A stretch of 38,082 nucleotides of DNA from Bacteroidota bacterium (GTDB lineage: Bacteria; Bacteroidota; Bacteroidia; SXHM01): positions 1-38,082 of the forward strand of contig CANJWH010000028.1 in the NCBI GenBank assembly GCA_947478465.1, read 5' to 3'. The position numbers and the translations under genes were made by a program. Positions 7,960-17,256 of this stretch are shown one piece after another (positions within the stretch are counted from its first letter, which is position 1; every line of letters starts with the position of its first letter). The notes beneath the pieces were generated by a model. The model saw only the letters and a program-made list of their open reading frames with translations, was not told the DNA's origin and did not search any database.

Positions 7960-9423
7960 ATGAGAAACAAAATTACCAACCTAATCAAACAAAGTAAAAA
8001 CATCCTCTTCATATTTATAATTACTCTTTTCTCAACACAAGTATTTTCACAAGGAGTTGCAATTTCAAACAGCGCTTCCAATCCACCCGCGTCAGGTTCA
8101 ATGTTACATGTTTATGGAACCACCAGAATTGGACATGCCGCAACATCTGAAGGAGTATTAATTTTCAATAACGCCACAAATGCTAAAACAGTAACTATAT
8201 CACCGGGGGCAACTGGTATCAGTTATGGATTGGTATTACCTCCAGCACAGGCTGTGGGTCCTAATTATGTTTTACTAAATGACGGAGCCGGCAACTTAAG
8301 CTGGGGACCACCAACAACAGGAACAGAATGGCAATTGCTTGGAAATGCAAATACCAATCCTGCACTTAATTTCTTAGGAACTACAGACGCACAACCTTTG
8401 CGTCTTGCTACTAATGGAACAGAAAGATTAAGAATTAATGCTTCAGCAAACGAAATAGGAATTGGAATGACCGCGGCAGCTAACAATACACTAGATATAA
8501 GCAATACCACTTCAACAGGAAAAGGAATAAATGTAACCGCCAACTCACTTACAACAGGAAACGGAATAAATGTAAGTTCATCATCCACAACATTAGGTTC
8601 ATCAGGTTCTATTGGAAATTTTACTCTTTCAGGAAACAATGCAGCTAATGCAGGTTCTGTATTAAAAGTAACCAACAGCGGAACATTGAACACAGGTATA
8701 GCACTAATGATAACAAATGCCGCAGCAGGAAAATCATTTCGAGTTAACGATGACGGAACTGATAATGATGTAAGTCCATTTATTATTGATAATGCAGGAA
8801 ATGTTGGAGTTGGAGTTGAAACTCCTGCTTCAAAATTTGATGTACGAGATGGCGACTTCACACTCTCTAACTCCGGTACTGCAGGTGCATTAAAACTGCA
8901 AGGTACATCAACAGGTAAAACATCTATTAAAGCTGGTGCCCAAGGTGTAACTGACATCCCTTTAGTTCTACCCACGCAACAAGGAAGCAGCGGAACCCTT
9001 CTTACCAATGACGGTGCAGGAAACCTCTCATGGACAGATTTAAATACGCTCGGAGCTGCAACCTTTCAGGTTACTCAAGGTACAAATTATGGAACTACTC
9101 AAACCATTACCAGCACAACAGACGTTGATGTTGATGGAATGGTAATCTCTGTACCTCCAGGAGTTTACATGATTTGGTTCTCTTCAGATGTTTTGAATGG
9201 AAATAATTCCAACACCTGCAGCGTTTCAATATATACGAATGGTTCAGCAAATACAATAAGTGAACGCAATTTTTCAGGTTTAGTGAAAAAAAACATGGTG
9301 TCAGCTATGGGTGTTGTTACAGTAACAGCAACCAGTCCTGTTGAAATAAGAGTAAAAGCAAAAGTTGACGGAAGCAATGCTACCTTTTATAAAAGAAGTC
9401 TGATGGGGTTGAAAATCGGATAA
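7960..9423 (+). CDS. Secreted fibre-like repetitive protein, unknown function
   Basis: 487 residues. Residues 1-30 are a signal peptide ending TQVFS. The body is rich in Asn, Gly, Thr, Ala and Ser. It carries repeated short beta-strand motifs such as NDGAGNLSW (twice), NTGIALMITNAAAGKSFRV and GNVGVGVETP, like the tail-fibre or adhesin-like proteins of Bacteroidota. The last 120 residues (from about 365) change character: an aromatic-rich segment including PPGVYMIWFSSDV and ending LMGLKIG looks like a compact jelly-roll head. No T9SS sorting signal is present. Divergent from rlmI across 121 bp in which I see nothing else. Adhesion or surface fibre is a guess. Confidence 0.75.
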   Translation: MRNKITNLIKQSKNILFIFIITLFSTQVFSQGVAISNSASNPPASGSMLHVYGTTRIGHAATSEGVLIFNNATNAKTVTISPGATGISYGLVLPPAQAVGPNYVLLNDGAGNLSWGPPTTGTEWQLLGNANTNPALNFLGTTDAQPLRLATNGTERLRINASANEIGIGMTAAANNTLDISNTTSTGKGINVTANSLTTGNGINVSSSSTTLGSSGSIGNFTLSGNNAANAGSVLKVTNSGTLNTGIALMITNAAAGKSFRVNDDGTDNDVSPFIIDNAGNVGVGVETPASKFDVRDGDFTLSNSGTAGALKLQGTSTGKTSIKAGAQGVTDIPLVLPTQQGSSGTLLTNDGAGNLSWTDLNTLGAATFQVTQGTNYGTTQTITSTTDVDVDGMVISVPPGVYMIWFSSDVLNGNNSNTCSVSIYTNGSANTISERNFSGLVKKNMVSAMGVVTVTATSPVEIRVKAKVDGSNATFYKRSLMGLKIG

Positions 9424-9462
9424 TATTGGTTTTTATTAGCGCAAAAAAACAAAATATTTATT

Positions 9463-9470
9463 TACTTTCG
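9463..9470 (+). promoter_or_regulatory. Possible -7 element TACTTTCG
   Basis: TACTTTCG fits TAnnTTTG with one change and lies 29 nt before the ATG at 9500. No clear -33 TTG is visible. Confidence 0.35.
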
Positions 9471-9499
9471 TATTGAGATTTTAAACTAACCCCTCATAC

Positions 9500-10498
9500 A
9501 TGAAAACAAAATTACCACTGCTGCTTCTGCTTTGCTTTAGTTATTTAATTGCAAAACCTCAGACTTATAACTTCTCGGTTTCAACAGAATCATATTCTGA
9601 TTTAACCAACCCGATATCTGTCAACAACGGAATAACATGGGACGATCCTCTTTTTCTAATTCCTGTTGGCTTTGACCTTAAATATTTTGGAGAAACTTAC
9701 GATACAATTTTCATCAGCAACTTTGGATATGGCTCCTACATTAGCTTTGAACATGGAACCCCTGAATCATTTCCAGTTCTTGCAACCATTGGATCAGACC
9801 TTGTTGACAGAGCTTCAGACACTATCAACTATGACGGACAGACAGGATCAATTTCACCTATCTCCTATCAATTGGAAGGAAATTCAGGAAGCAGAATATT
9901 GAAAGTTGAATGGAAAAATGCAGGCTTTTATCCTGACCTTACTGATGATAATATTGCTCAGGATTTTGTCAATCTTCAACTGTGGTTTTATGAAGGTTCA
10001 GGAAGCATTGAAATACATTTTGGCCCCTCATCTATAACAAGTCCGGGATTGGACTATGAAGGAGAAACAGGACCTTTTGTGATGCTTGCTCCGCATGTTG
10101 ACCTTAACAGTTATTCTCCTGACCCGTTGACAGTATGGTTAAATGGAACTGCCAATTCTCCAAGCGCAGTAGTTTCTCAAAATGCATCATTTTTGGACGG
10201 AACTACAAGTGAAGGAACTATTTACCACTTCAACTATTCGCCTACAGGAATAGAAGAGAACGTTGCAAAAGGATCTGTACTTTTCCCAAACCCTGCAAAA
10301 AACAAAATTAACTTTGCTGCATCGCTTTTACAAAGTGGAGGCATTAGTTTTGAATTGTATAATTCTTCAGGTCAGCTTTTAATGGCACAGGCTATTTCAA
10401 CTAACAGTATTGATATTTCAGAGTTGCCATCAGGCATATATTTCGTTCATATATTTAGCGAAAAAGAGGTGATTAATCAGCGTCTTATAAAAGACTAA
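9500..10498 (+). CDS. Secreted protein with T9SS type A sorting domain, unknown function
   Basis: 332 residues. Residues 1-21 are a signal peptide (hydrophobic LLLLLCFSYLI, ending KPQ). The central 230 residues are beta-rich, with segments such as GFDLKYFGETYDTIFISNFG and SGSIEIHFGPSS that resemble lectin-like or nidogen-like secreted modules; I cannot assign a family. Residues about 258-332 are a sorting domain: VLFPNPAKNKINF, then DISELPSGIYFVHIF, ending QRLIKD. The gene has its own promoter-like element and is not obviously co-transcribed with the thioredoxin gene 98 bp downstream. Confidence 0.8.
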   Translation: MKTKLPLLLLLCFSYLIAKPQTYNFSVSTESYSDLTNPISVNNGITWDDPLFLIPVGFDLKYFGETYDTIFISNFGYGSYISFEHGTPESFPVLATIGSDLVDRASDTINYDGQTGSISPISYQLEGNSGSRILKVEWKNAGFYPDLTDDNIAQDFVNLQLWFYEGSGSIEIHFGPSSITSPGLDYEGETGPFVMLAPHVDLNSYSPDPLTVWLNGTANSPSAVVSQNASFLDGTTSEGTIYHFNYSPTGIEENVAKGSVLFPNPAKNKINFAASLLQSGGISFELYNSSGQLLMAQAISTNSIDISELPSGIYFVHIFSEKEVINQRLIKD

Positions 10499-10563
10499 AC
10501 AAATGGTTAGATTTTCACTATCTCTTTAACAACCCGTTAACATGCAAAGGGTTTTTCATTTAC

Positions 10564-10571
10564 TAATTTTG
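10564..10571 (+). promoter_or_regulatory. Probable -7 element TAATTTTG for the DUF4369-thioredoxin gene
   Basis: An exact TAnnTTTG match 25 nt before the ATG. No clear TTG at the -33 distance. Confidence 0.4.
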
Positions 10572-10596
10572 CCCGAACCCAAAAAATGAAAGGAAA

Positions 10597-12102
10597 ATGA
10601 TGTTCAAAAAAGCATTTCTGTTTTTCGCACTCTTATCAGGAATATCTACAATAACTTTTGCAGACGGAGAAAAAGAAACAAAAGGATATAACCTTCAATT
10701 TAAGATTTCAGGCATACCGGATAAAACCTGCAAGCTTGCTTATTACTTTGCAGACAAACAATACCTGAAAGATACCGTAATTGCGCAAAACGGTGCTTTC
10801 GTTTTCAAAGGTGATGAAACATTGCCAGGAGGTATTTACATCATCATTTTACCGAACAATCAGTTTTTTGAATTAATGATTGACAAAGATCAGGACTTTA
10901 GAATGGAAACTGATACTGTGGCTTATGTTGGTAATATGAAGGTTACAGGATCAGAAGACAATAAACTATTTTACGATTACCTGAAATTTATAAACCCGAA
11001 ACAGAAAGAATCAAAAGATTTCCGGGATAAAATGGATATCATCAAGAAAGAATTAGACTCACTTAAAAAAGAAAATAAAAAAATCGACTCCACCGAATTT
11101 AAATTAATAAAAGCCAAACTGGAAACTATTGATGAAGAAGTAAAAAACTACAAGATAGATTACATGAAAAAATATCCTGAAAATATTTTGGGTAAAGTAT
11201 TCAGAACATCTAAAGAAGTTGAAATACCTGAAGCACCAAAATTGCCTAACGGCAAAAAAGATTCAACATTTGCTTTCAAATATTATAAATCACATTTCTT
11301 TGACGATATTGATTTTTCAGATGCACGCCTTTTACGCACACCAGTTTTCTACGGCAAAATTCGACAATACCTTGATAAGCTTACTGTTCAGCATCCAGAT
11401 TCGTTAATCATTGCATCGGATTTCCTTTCAGAGAAAGCTCGTGCTAATGCAGAAGTATTCAAATTCATTGTACAAAACATTACGAGCCATTATGAAGTGG
11501 AAGCAACCAAGGTAGTTGGTCTTGACGCAATTTTTGTGCACATGGTAAATAAGTATTACAAAACAGGACAAGCTTCATGGGTAGATTCAACTGTGATGGC
11601 AAAAATCATGAAGCGCGCCAAAACCCTTGAGCCATTGTTACTCGGGAAAGTAGCTCCCAATCTTGTATTACCAGACGTTTACACACAACAACCCTTTGCA
11701 CTTCATGATGTGAAAGCAGACTACACTATAGCATATTTCTGGGATCCTACCTGCGGACACTGCAAAAAAGTAACCCCCAAATTATATGAGTGGTGGCTGG
11801 AAAACCGTGATAAAAAGAAGGTGGCTGTTTATGGAGTGAATACTATTGTTGACCAACAGGAAATATTCAACTATCTGAAAGAAAAACCAATGGATTGGAT
11901 TAAAGTTTGGGATCCTTACAACCAAAGCAAATTCCGTGACTTGTATGATATTTACAAATCACCGGAAATGTATTTGCTGGATAAAGACAAGAAAATTATA
12001 TCCAAGCATATTGGCGTTGAAGACCTTGATCCACTTATAAAAATGTGGGAAAAGCAACAGAGCCAGAAGGCTATTAATATAAAACCTGAGGAAGCAGAAT
12101 AA
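10597..12102 (+). CDS. Exported TlpA-like thioredoxin with DUF4369/DUF5106
   Basis: 501 residues. Residues 1-22 form a signal peptide ending TFA. Residues about 30-120 look like DUF4369 (KISGIPDKTCKLAYYFADK). A charged Lys/Glu-rich stretch (135-190) is probably coiled coil. The middle (210-340) fits DUF5106. The C-terminal thioredoxin fold has an active site C386-G-H-C389 in WDPTCGHCKK, followed by the cis-proline region KSPEMYLLDKD. This layout is a Bacteroidota envelope thiol-disulfide oxidoreductase, probably periplasmic. ATGATG at the start leaves 10597 or 10600 possible. Its redox partner is not visible here. Confidence 0.85.
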   Translation: MMFKKAFLFFALLSGISTITFADGEKETKGYNLQFKISGIPDKTCKLAYYFADKQYLKDTVIAQNGAFVFKGDETLPGGIYIIILPNNQFFELMIDKDQDFRMETDTVAYVGNMKVTGSEDNKLFYDYLKFINPKQKESKDFRDKMDIIKKELDSLKKENKKIDSTEFKLIKAKLETIDEEVKNYKIDYMKKYPENILGKVFRTSKEVEIPEAPKLPNGKKDSTFAFKYYKSHFFDDIDFSDARLLRTPVFYGKIRQYLDKLTVQHPDSLIIASDFLSEKARANAEVFKFIVQNITSHYEVEATKVVGLDAIFVHMVNKYYKTGQASWVDSTVMAKIMKRAKTLEPLLLGKVAPNLVLPDVYTQQPFALHDVKADYTIAYFWDPTCGHCKKVTPKLYEWWLENRDKKKVAVYGVNTIVDQQEIFNYLKEKPMDWIKVWDPYNQSKFRDLYDIYKSPEMYLLDKDKKIISKHIGVEDLDPLIKMWEKQQSQKAINIKPEEAE

Positions 12103-12104
12103 TA

Positions 12105-13067
12105 TTAACGATTAACCTCAGCAGGGTTTCCCATTTTACCTGAGTTGTAATCCATAATACATTGTTGAATTTCAGCTTCGGTATTCATTACAAACGGTCC
12201 ATAAGAATAAAGGGGTTCATTCAGCGGTTGTCCGCCTAAGAGCAATAGTTCTGCACCTTCAGAAGAAAAGATGTTAATCAGACTTTCACCACGCTCATAT
12301 AATACAACCTGATTGGCTTTAACCTCACGCGCACCTTCGGTTTCCACTTTGCCTTTTATAACATAAATAAAAGCATTGTGTGTTGCCTCAACCGGAATGT
12401 CAAGGCGGCAACCGGCATTCAATTTCAGGTGAACATAAAACGCATTAAACTGCATTTCAATTTTTGATTTAGCACCAAGCATTTCGCCTAATACTACTTT
12501 TGCTGTATAATCTTTATTTACAAGAGTTGGCGTTTTTTCATCGCGGTGAACGTATGTTTCAGGAGCAGTGTGTTTCAAATGTGCAGGTTGATTTAACCAA
12601 ATCTGGAAACCGTGGTAATCTCCACCGTCATTAAATAATTGCTTGCCTGTTTCTTCCATGTGAATGGCCCCTTTGCCAGAATGGAACATCATGAATTCTC
12701 CTACTCCAATTTGAAAATCATAATTTAAACTGTCTTTGTGATGCCCGCTTCCTGCAATAAAATACGTTGTAGGGATTATTCCTGCATGCGGATGTGCATC
12801 AACACGCAGAGGCTGGGTTCCTGGCTTTAAATTAACAGGTCCAAACTCATCAAAAAAAACATAAGGCGAAACGTAATCGGTATGATCGCCTGCAAAAGCA
12901 CGTAATACTGGCAAAGTACCAACCATAGTTTTATTGGCACTTAATACTCTGTAAACCTTACGATACGTTTTGGAATGCACTATTCCTGATGCGGCTTTCA
13001 GAACAGGTACACTTGCCAGTCCAAGCCCTACTATTGCAGAGCCTTTTATGAATTGTTTCCTGGTCAT
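12105..13067 (-). CDS. Pirin-family cupin protein with export signal
   Basis: 320 residues. The pirin core has metal ligands H92, H94, H136 and E138 in DAHPHAG and GAIHMEE, at spacings matching human pirin. Some bacterial homologues are quercetin dioxygenases. Unusually, the N-terminus TRKQFIKGSAIVGLGLASV is a signal-like sequence resembling a Tat motif with Arg-Lys in place of the twin arginine. Pirins are normally cytosolic, so this one may work in the envelope, perhaps exported with its metal already bound. The ATG directly follows the stop of the WG-repeat gene (TAAATG), so it is the last gene of a three-gene operon. Confidence 0.85.
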   Translation of the reverse strand: MTRKQFIKGSAIVGLGLASVPVLKAASGIVHSKTYRKVYRVLSANKTMVGTLPVLRAFAGDHTDYVSPYVFFDEFGPVNLKPGTQPLRVDAHPHAGIIPTTYFIAGSGHHKDSLNYDFQIGVGEFMMFHSGKGAIHMEETGKQLFNDGGDYHGFQIWLNQPAHLKHTAPETYVHRDEKTPTLVNKDYTAKVVLGEMLGAKSKIEMQFNAFYVHLKLNAGCRLDIPVEATHNAFIYVIKGKVETEGAREVKANQVVLYERGESLINIFSSEGAELLLLGGQPLNEPLYSYGPFVMNTEAEIQQCIMDYNSGKMGNPAEVNR

Positions 13068-14237
13068 TTACTCACCAAATAGATTTCCCTGCTTATCAAT
13101 ATATAGGTTTTTGTTAAGCAACTGAACTACTCCAAGACCTTCTTCAAAATCAGTTGAACTTTCGTAAATAGTTGGAATAACTTCTTTTCCATTTACATCA
13201 ACATAGCCCCACAACTCGCCTTTTTTCACAACGGCAAGACCTTCTTTAAATTCAGCTATCTGATCATACATTCTGTTCACGACTACACTTCCTTTTCCAT
13301 TAATAACCATAAAGCCCTTATTAAAAACTAAAGCTAATCCTTCACTGCTGAAATTAAATGCTTTATCAAAAATGAATTCTGTAATAGCTTTTCCTGTTTT
13401 GTCAATGTAACCAAACTTGTCATCTTTTTCAACTACACAGAAACCATTACTGAAATCGCGAGACCAATCGTAATCCAGAGCAATAACTTCTTTGCCGGTT
13501 TTATCAACAAAACCAAATTTATATTCCTTACTAACACTTGCCAGCCCTTCTGAAAATTGTCCTGCATAATCATAAACAGCAGGAATTACCAACGTGCCTT
13601 TTTTATCAACAAAGCCCCATTTGCCTTCTTCCGTTTTCACAGCAGCAAGACCCTCTGAAAAAGCAAAACCTTCGTCAAAACTTTTATCAAATAGCTTTTT
13701 CCCATCTAATCCCAAATAACTGATTTTGCCAGCATCATCCATAACTGCAGTTGCGCCATCTTTAAACTCTGTTACGGTTGCATAAACAGGCTTAATAACT
13801 TCCTCTCCTTTTGCATTAATAAAACCAAATTTAACACCTGACTGAACCGGAGCAAGACCTTCATTAAACTTGTAAATCATTTCATAATTTAATGCAGTGA
13901 GTTCTTTTCCGGTTTTATCAACAGCTGTCCACTTTCCGCCAATCTGCACCTGACCAAAACCATTTGTAAAATTTCCACAGGCATCATATTTTGCCGGAAT
14001 TACTAAATTCCCCTTAGAATCAATATACCCCATTTTTCCACCTATTTTTATAGCAGCAAGTCCATCATAAAAAAGGTATGCCGCTTCGTATTTAGGCTCA
14101 ATAACAATCTTGCGTGCCTTATCAGCATAACCATACTTTCCTTCTTTTACATAGGGTATGAGTTCATGGCTTACCTGCGCTAATGAATAAGTCGCAAGTA
14201 GTAAACAACTAACAACAAGGAGCATATTATTTTTCAT
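13068..14237 (-). CDS. Exported WG-repeat protein
   Basis: 389 residues. Residues 1-20 are a signal peptide ending YSLAQ. The rest is about ten repeats of 33-36 residues with the WG pattern K(W/F/Y)G(F/Y)(I/V)D..G..VIP..Y......F.EGLA.V, plus a partial last copy. WG repeats form an extended beta solenoid or propeller and are usually linked to binding. No catalytic residues are apparent. It overlaps the upstream hydrolase by 4 nt (ATGA) and abuts the downstream pirin, so all three should be co-translated. Confidence 0.9.
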   Translation of the reverse strand: MKNNMLLVVSCLLLATYSLAQVSHELIPYVKEGKYGYADKARKIVIEPKYEAAYLFYDGLAAIKIGGKMGYIDSKGNLVIPAKYDACGNFTNGFGQVQIGGKWTAVDKTGKELTALNYEMIYKFNEGLAPVQSGVKFGFINAKGEEVIKPVYATVTEFKDGATAVMDDAGKISYLGLDGKKLFDKSFDEGFAFSEGLAAVKTEEGKWGFVDKKGTLVIPAVYDYAGQFSEGLASVSKEYKFGFVDKTGKEVIALDYDWSRDFSNGFCVVEKDDKFGYIDKTGKAITEFIFDKAFNFSSEGLALVFNKGFMVINGKGSVVVNRMYDQIAEFKEGLAVVKKGELWGYVDVNGKEVIPTIYESSTDFEEGLGVVQLLNKNLYIDKQGNLFGE

Positions 14238-15589
14238 CGTTTTACAAATTTTTGAGATTGGCTAATTCCATTTTCGGAGGTAAAATTAATGAAATACAGG
14301 CCGGAAGAAAGTGAAGAAATGTTAATGACTGCTTGTGGATTAATTAGTGAAGTTTGAATCAGCAGTTTTCCGGCAACATCATAAATCTTCACATCTGATT
14401 TCCCTTTTCCTGATAAACGGTTCACCTGAATTACATCACCTGCAGGAACCGGAAACAACTTAATTTCTTCACGCTCATAAGAATTGATTCCTGTTGTGCT
14501 ATAATTATAAGGAGCAGACATTATTGGGCAATAAGTAAGATAATTTACCTCAACTGTGTAATTGCCTTCAAAATCGGGCTGATGCATTTGCCCATTGGCA
14601 CCCGGGATAAGATTACCTTCATAATACCATTGGTAGTATGTTCCGGCAGGTGTTGCTTCTAAATACATTCCGTTCAAACCAATGATAGGTGTAGGCTGAG
14701 TGCAACTTTGCTGTGAAGTAATGCGTGGAGAAACTGCCAATGAATCCTGCAAATCTTCCCAAGCCTGGCAACTTCCTTTCAACCAGTGGTCAAACCATAA
14801 GGTAAACATATCCGCAGCAGCATCCTGCTGATCAGCCCTAGCAATATTAGGTACAGGATTACAAGTGCCTTCACCAAAATTACAATTGAAGTTATTTTCA
14901 GCAAAAAAACAATGACTGCCATTATTTATACTAATATACGTTTTACATGTTGACGATAACGCTGTATGCATTTGCAAAGCATTAGTAGCTGGTGGGGCAA
15001 CACAATCTGCAGACCCTGCAATGGTTAAAGCCGGAATAGTAATATTTGCAGCAGCTGTTGTTGAAGAAGGATTAGTTTCTGCAGCAGCCAATGTTACCAT
15101 TGTAGTTATAGAAGTATTGTTTTCTGCAGCAAGAAATGAACTTCCTCCGCCCATACTATGACCCATAACTCCTGATTTATCTGTTACGTGCTGGTAAAAT
15201 GGAGAAGAACTGCTTGCGCCTTCGCTCTGCATCTTAGCTGCAAGAAAAGCAATATCGCCACCAAAATTGGCATGAACTGGAGAGAAACCACTTTCCGTTG
15301 TTGGCAGGACAACAATATATCCCTTTGGAACCAATGCGCTCCAGATATTGCTGTAAACATCATAACCCATTACAAAGCCATGACCAAAAACAATTACTGG
15401 AAATGAACCTGTTGTCACGGTCTGATTTTGTCCGGCAGCTACACCCGGATAATAAATCCAGCATGTAACATCGCGACTACGTGCAGGATCGTTCCAGGTA
15501 GTATAAACATAACCAACAGGATATGTTTGTGAAAATGAGAAATGAGAAACAAGAAACAAGAAAAAGAATAAAGTAATTAATTTTTTCAT
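14234..15589 (-). CDS. T9SS-secreted PETase/cutinase-like alpha/beta hydrolase
   Basis: 451 residues. Residues 1-21 are a signal peptide. The hydrolase domain (about 22-275) has a complete triad: S145 in GVMGHSMGGGS, D195 in GSADCVAPP and H226 in INNGSHCFF. These align, from memory, with Ideonella PETase GVMGWSMGGGG, ENDSIAP and INGGSHS; SSSP(I/F)Y before the nucleophile is shared too. An aromatic F72 sits near the oxyanion hole, but the PETase Trp of APWDSS is not conserved (AAETNPSS). An Ig/PKD-like module (about 295-360) and a T9SS sorting domain (376-451, LFPVPAGDVIQV to FVKR) follow. Polyester, lipid ester or dienelactone substrates are possible. First gene of a three-gene operon. Confidence 0.85.
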   Translation of the reverse strand: MKKLITLFFFLFLVSHFSFSQTYPVGYVYTTWNDPARSRDVTCWIYYPGVAAGQNQTVTTGSFPVIVFGHGFVMGYDVYSNIWSALVPKGYIVVLPTTESGFSPVHANFGGDIAFLAAKMQSEGASSSSPFYQHVTDKSGVMGHSMGGGSSFLAAENNTSITTMVTLAAAETNPSSTTAAANITIPALTIAGSADCVAPPATNALQMHTALSSTCKTYISINNGSHCFFAENNFNCNFGEGTCNPVPNIARADQQDAAADMFTLWFDHWLKGSCQAWEDLQDSLAVSPRITSQQSCTQPTPIIGLNGMYLEATPAGTYYQWYYEGNLIPGANGQMHQPDFEGNYTVEVNYLTYCPIMSAPYNYSTTGINSYEREEIKLFPVPAGDVIQVNRLSGKGKSDVKIYDVAGKLLIQTSLINPQAVINISSLSSGLYFINFTSENGISQSQKFVKR

Positions 15590-15724
15590 AGAAGATATTA
15601 ATTGAAGATTTATTTGATTTTGGGCTTAAATATAGGTGAAAAAAAGTATCAAAATCAGTAAACACCTCTTTGCAGAATTTGTTTATTGACAGACCTAACA
15701 AAAAATCTTTTACAACTTTGTCAC

Positions 15725-16237
15725 ATGAAACAATTTACAACTATCAAAACCGAATCAGCTAAATCACGCAAAATACGCTGGGGAATGAATATCTGGCCAT
15801 GCATCTGGTGTACTGGCGGAAAAGTAGAATTTATTGCAGGTGATTTCAGAGAACTTCATATATCTATCAAACGCAATATCCGGACATGGAACAGGGTTGG
15901 AACTGTTTATGGAGGCAGTATTTACAGTTCAATTGATCCTTATTTTATGTTGATGTTATTGGAAATTCTCGGCAAAGAATATGTGGTTTGGGACAAAGGC
16001 GCTTCAATGAAATTTGTGCGACCCATTATTAAAAAAGTAAAATGTCGCTTTTTGATTGATGATGAAACTATCGAAAAAATTAAGCAGAAAGTAAGTGAAG
16101 ACGGGGAATATACGTTTGAACTTCCACTCAAATATGAAGATGATAATGGAACAGTGTATGCAGTTTTTCATAAAACTGTTTATGCAGCAAGCAAAGTGTT
16201 TTATAAAAATAAACTGGCAGCACGCAAAGCAGCATAA
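15725..16237 (+). CDS. DUF4442 hotdog-fold protein
   Basis: 170 residues. The pattern GMNIWPCIWCTGGKVEFI, then RNIRTWNRVGTVYGGSIYSSIDPYFMLM, is that of DUF4442 proteins, which have the hotdog fold of acyl-CoA thioesterases. The substrate is unknown. The frame extends 39 nt upstream to a TTG at 15686, but the ATG before KQFTTIKTES matches the family start. Divergent from the hydrolase operon over 135 bp without other features. PhoD and OsmC follow closely on the same strand. Confidence 0.8.
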   Translation: MKQFTTIKTESAKSRKIRWGMNIWPCIWCTGGKVEFIAGDFRELHISIKRNIRTWNRVGTVYGGSIYSSIDPYFMLMLLEILGKEYVVWDKGASMKFVRPIIKKVKCRFLIDDETIEKIKQKVSEDGEYTFELPLKYEDDNGTVYAVFHKTVYAASKVFYKNKLAARKAA

Positions 16238-16269
16238 ACATTCCGTTTATTTGCAGTTATATTTTCCCA

Positions 16270-17247
16270 ATGAGATATTTCCTTCTTCTTACTTCTTGTT
16301 TCTTATTTTTTATTTCTTCTGCTCAGCAAACAGAATTGACCCGCATTGCCTTTGGCAGCTGCGCTATGCAAAATGGCGAACAACTTATCTGGAACGAAAT
16401 TATAAAGAACGATCCCCAACTCTGGATTTGGCTTGGCGATAACATATATGCCGAAACCGAAGACATGGAGAAAATGAAACAGGATTATGAGAAACTAAAA
16501 AATAACCCAAATTATCAATTGCTTCTGAAACAATGCCCTGTAATAGGCACCTGGGATGACCACGATTACGGCACCAACGATTGCGGAAAAGAATACGCAA
16601 AGAAAACAGAAAGCCAGCAACTGCACCTTGACTTTTTTGATGTTCCTAAAGACAGCCCGCGCAGGAAACAGGAAGGCGTCTATCACTCCTATACCTATGG
16701 CGAAGGTGAACGCATGGTAAAAATCATTCTGCTCGACACGCGCTACTTCCGTGATGCTCCGGGAGAAAATGCTGATATCCTTGGCGAAACCCAATGGCAG
16801 TGGCTTGAAAAAGAATTGCGCGAAAGCAAAGCAAAGATTAACATTATTGGTTCAAGCATACAGTTTGTGCCTAATGACCATAACTTTGAAAAGTGGGGGC
16901 ATTTTCCGCAAGCGCGACAACGCTTACTTAAACTTATTGGCAGCAGCAATCCACAAGGTGTATTTTTTCTTAGTGGTGACAGGCACATTGCCGAACTTAG
17001 CCGTTACATCGGGTATGAAGTAAAATACCCAATTTATGATTTAACATCCAGTGGATTGACACATGACAGGGCTATGTATCCTTTTGAATACAACAGCCAG
17101 CGCGTTGGACAGGTTTATTTTAAAAGAAACTTTGGATTAATACTGATTGACTGGGAAAATAAGCGCATAACATTTCAGGCAAAAAGCCTCAGAGGTGATA
17201 TTAAAGTCAATCATCTGATTGACTTTAAGGAAATAGGAATAAACTAA
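16270..17247 (+). CDS. PhoD-like metallophosphatase/phosphodiesterase
   Basis: 325 residues. Signal peptide 1-18, ending FISSAQ. Metallophosphatase motifs: FGSCAMQ, WLGDNIYAE, WDDHDYGTND, LLDTRYFRDAPG and LSGDRHIAELS. These belong to the PhoD-like family of calcium/iron-dependent alkaline phosphatases acting outside the cytoplasm. It lacks the long N-terminal domain of Bacillus PhoD, as most Bacteroidota members do. It follows DUF4442 by 32 nt and precedes osmC-like by 9 nt, so a three-gene transcript is likely. No Pho-box is visible. Confidence 0.87.
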   Translation: MRYFLLLTSCFLFFISSAQQTELTRIAFGSCAMQNGEQLIWNEIIKNDPQLWIWLGDNIYAETEDMEKMKQDYEKLKNNPNYQLLLKQCPVIGTWDDHDYGTNDCGKEYAKKTESQQLHLDFFDVPKDSPRRKQEGVYHSYTYGEGERMVKIILLDTRYFRDAPGENADILGETQWQWLEKELRESKAKINIIGSSIQFVPNDHNFEKWGHFPQARQRLLKLIGSSNPQGVFFLSGDRHIAELSRYIGYEVKYPIYDLTSSGLTHDRAMYPFEYNSQRVGQVYFKRNFGLILIDWENKRITFQAKSLRGDIKVNHLIDFKEIGIN

Positions 17248-17256
17248 AAACAGATT

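Noticed and set aside
8265-9008. 247-codon open frame on the minus strand
   Set aside because: It lies antisense to a clearly secreted protein, has a proline/valine-rich composition and no domain, and arises from the repetitive GC pattern of the sense gene.
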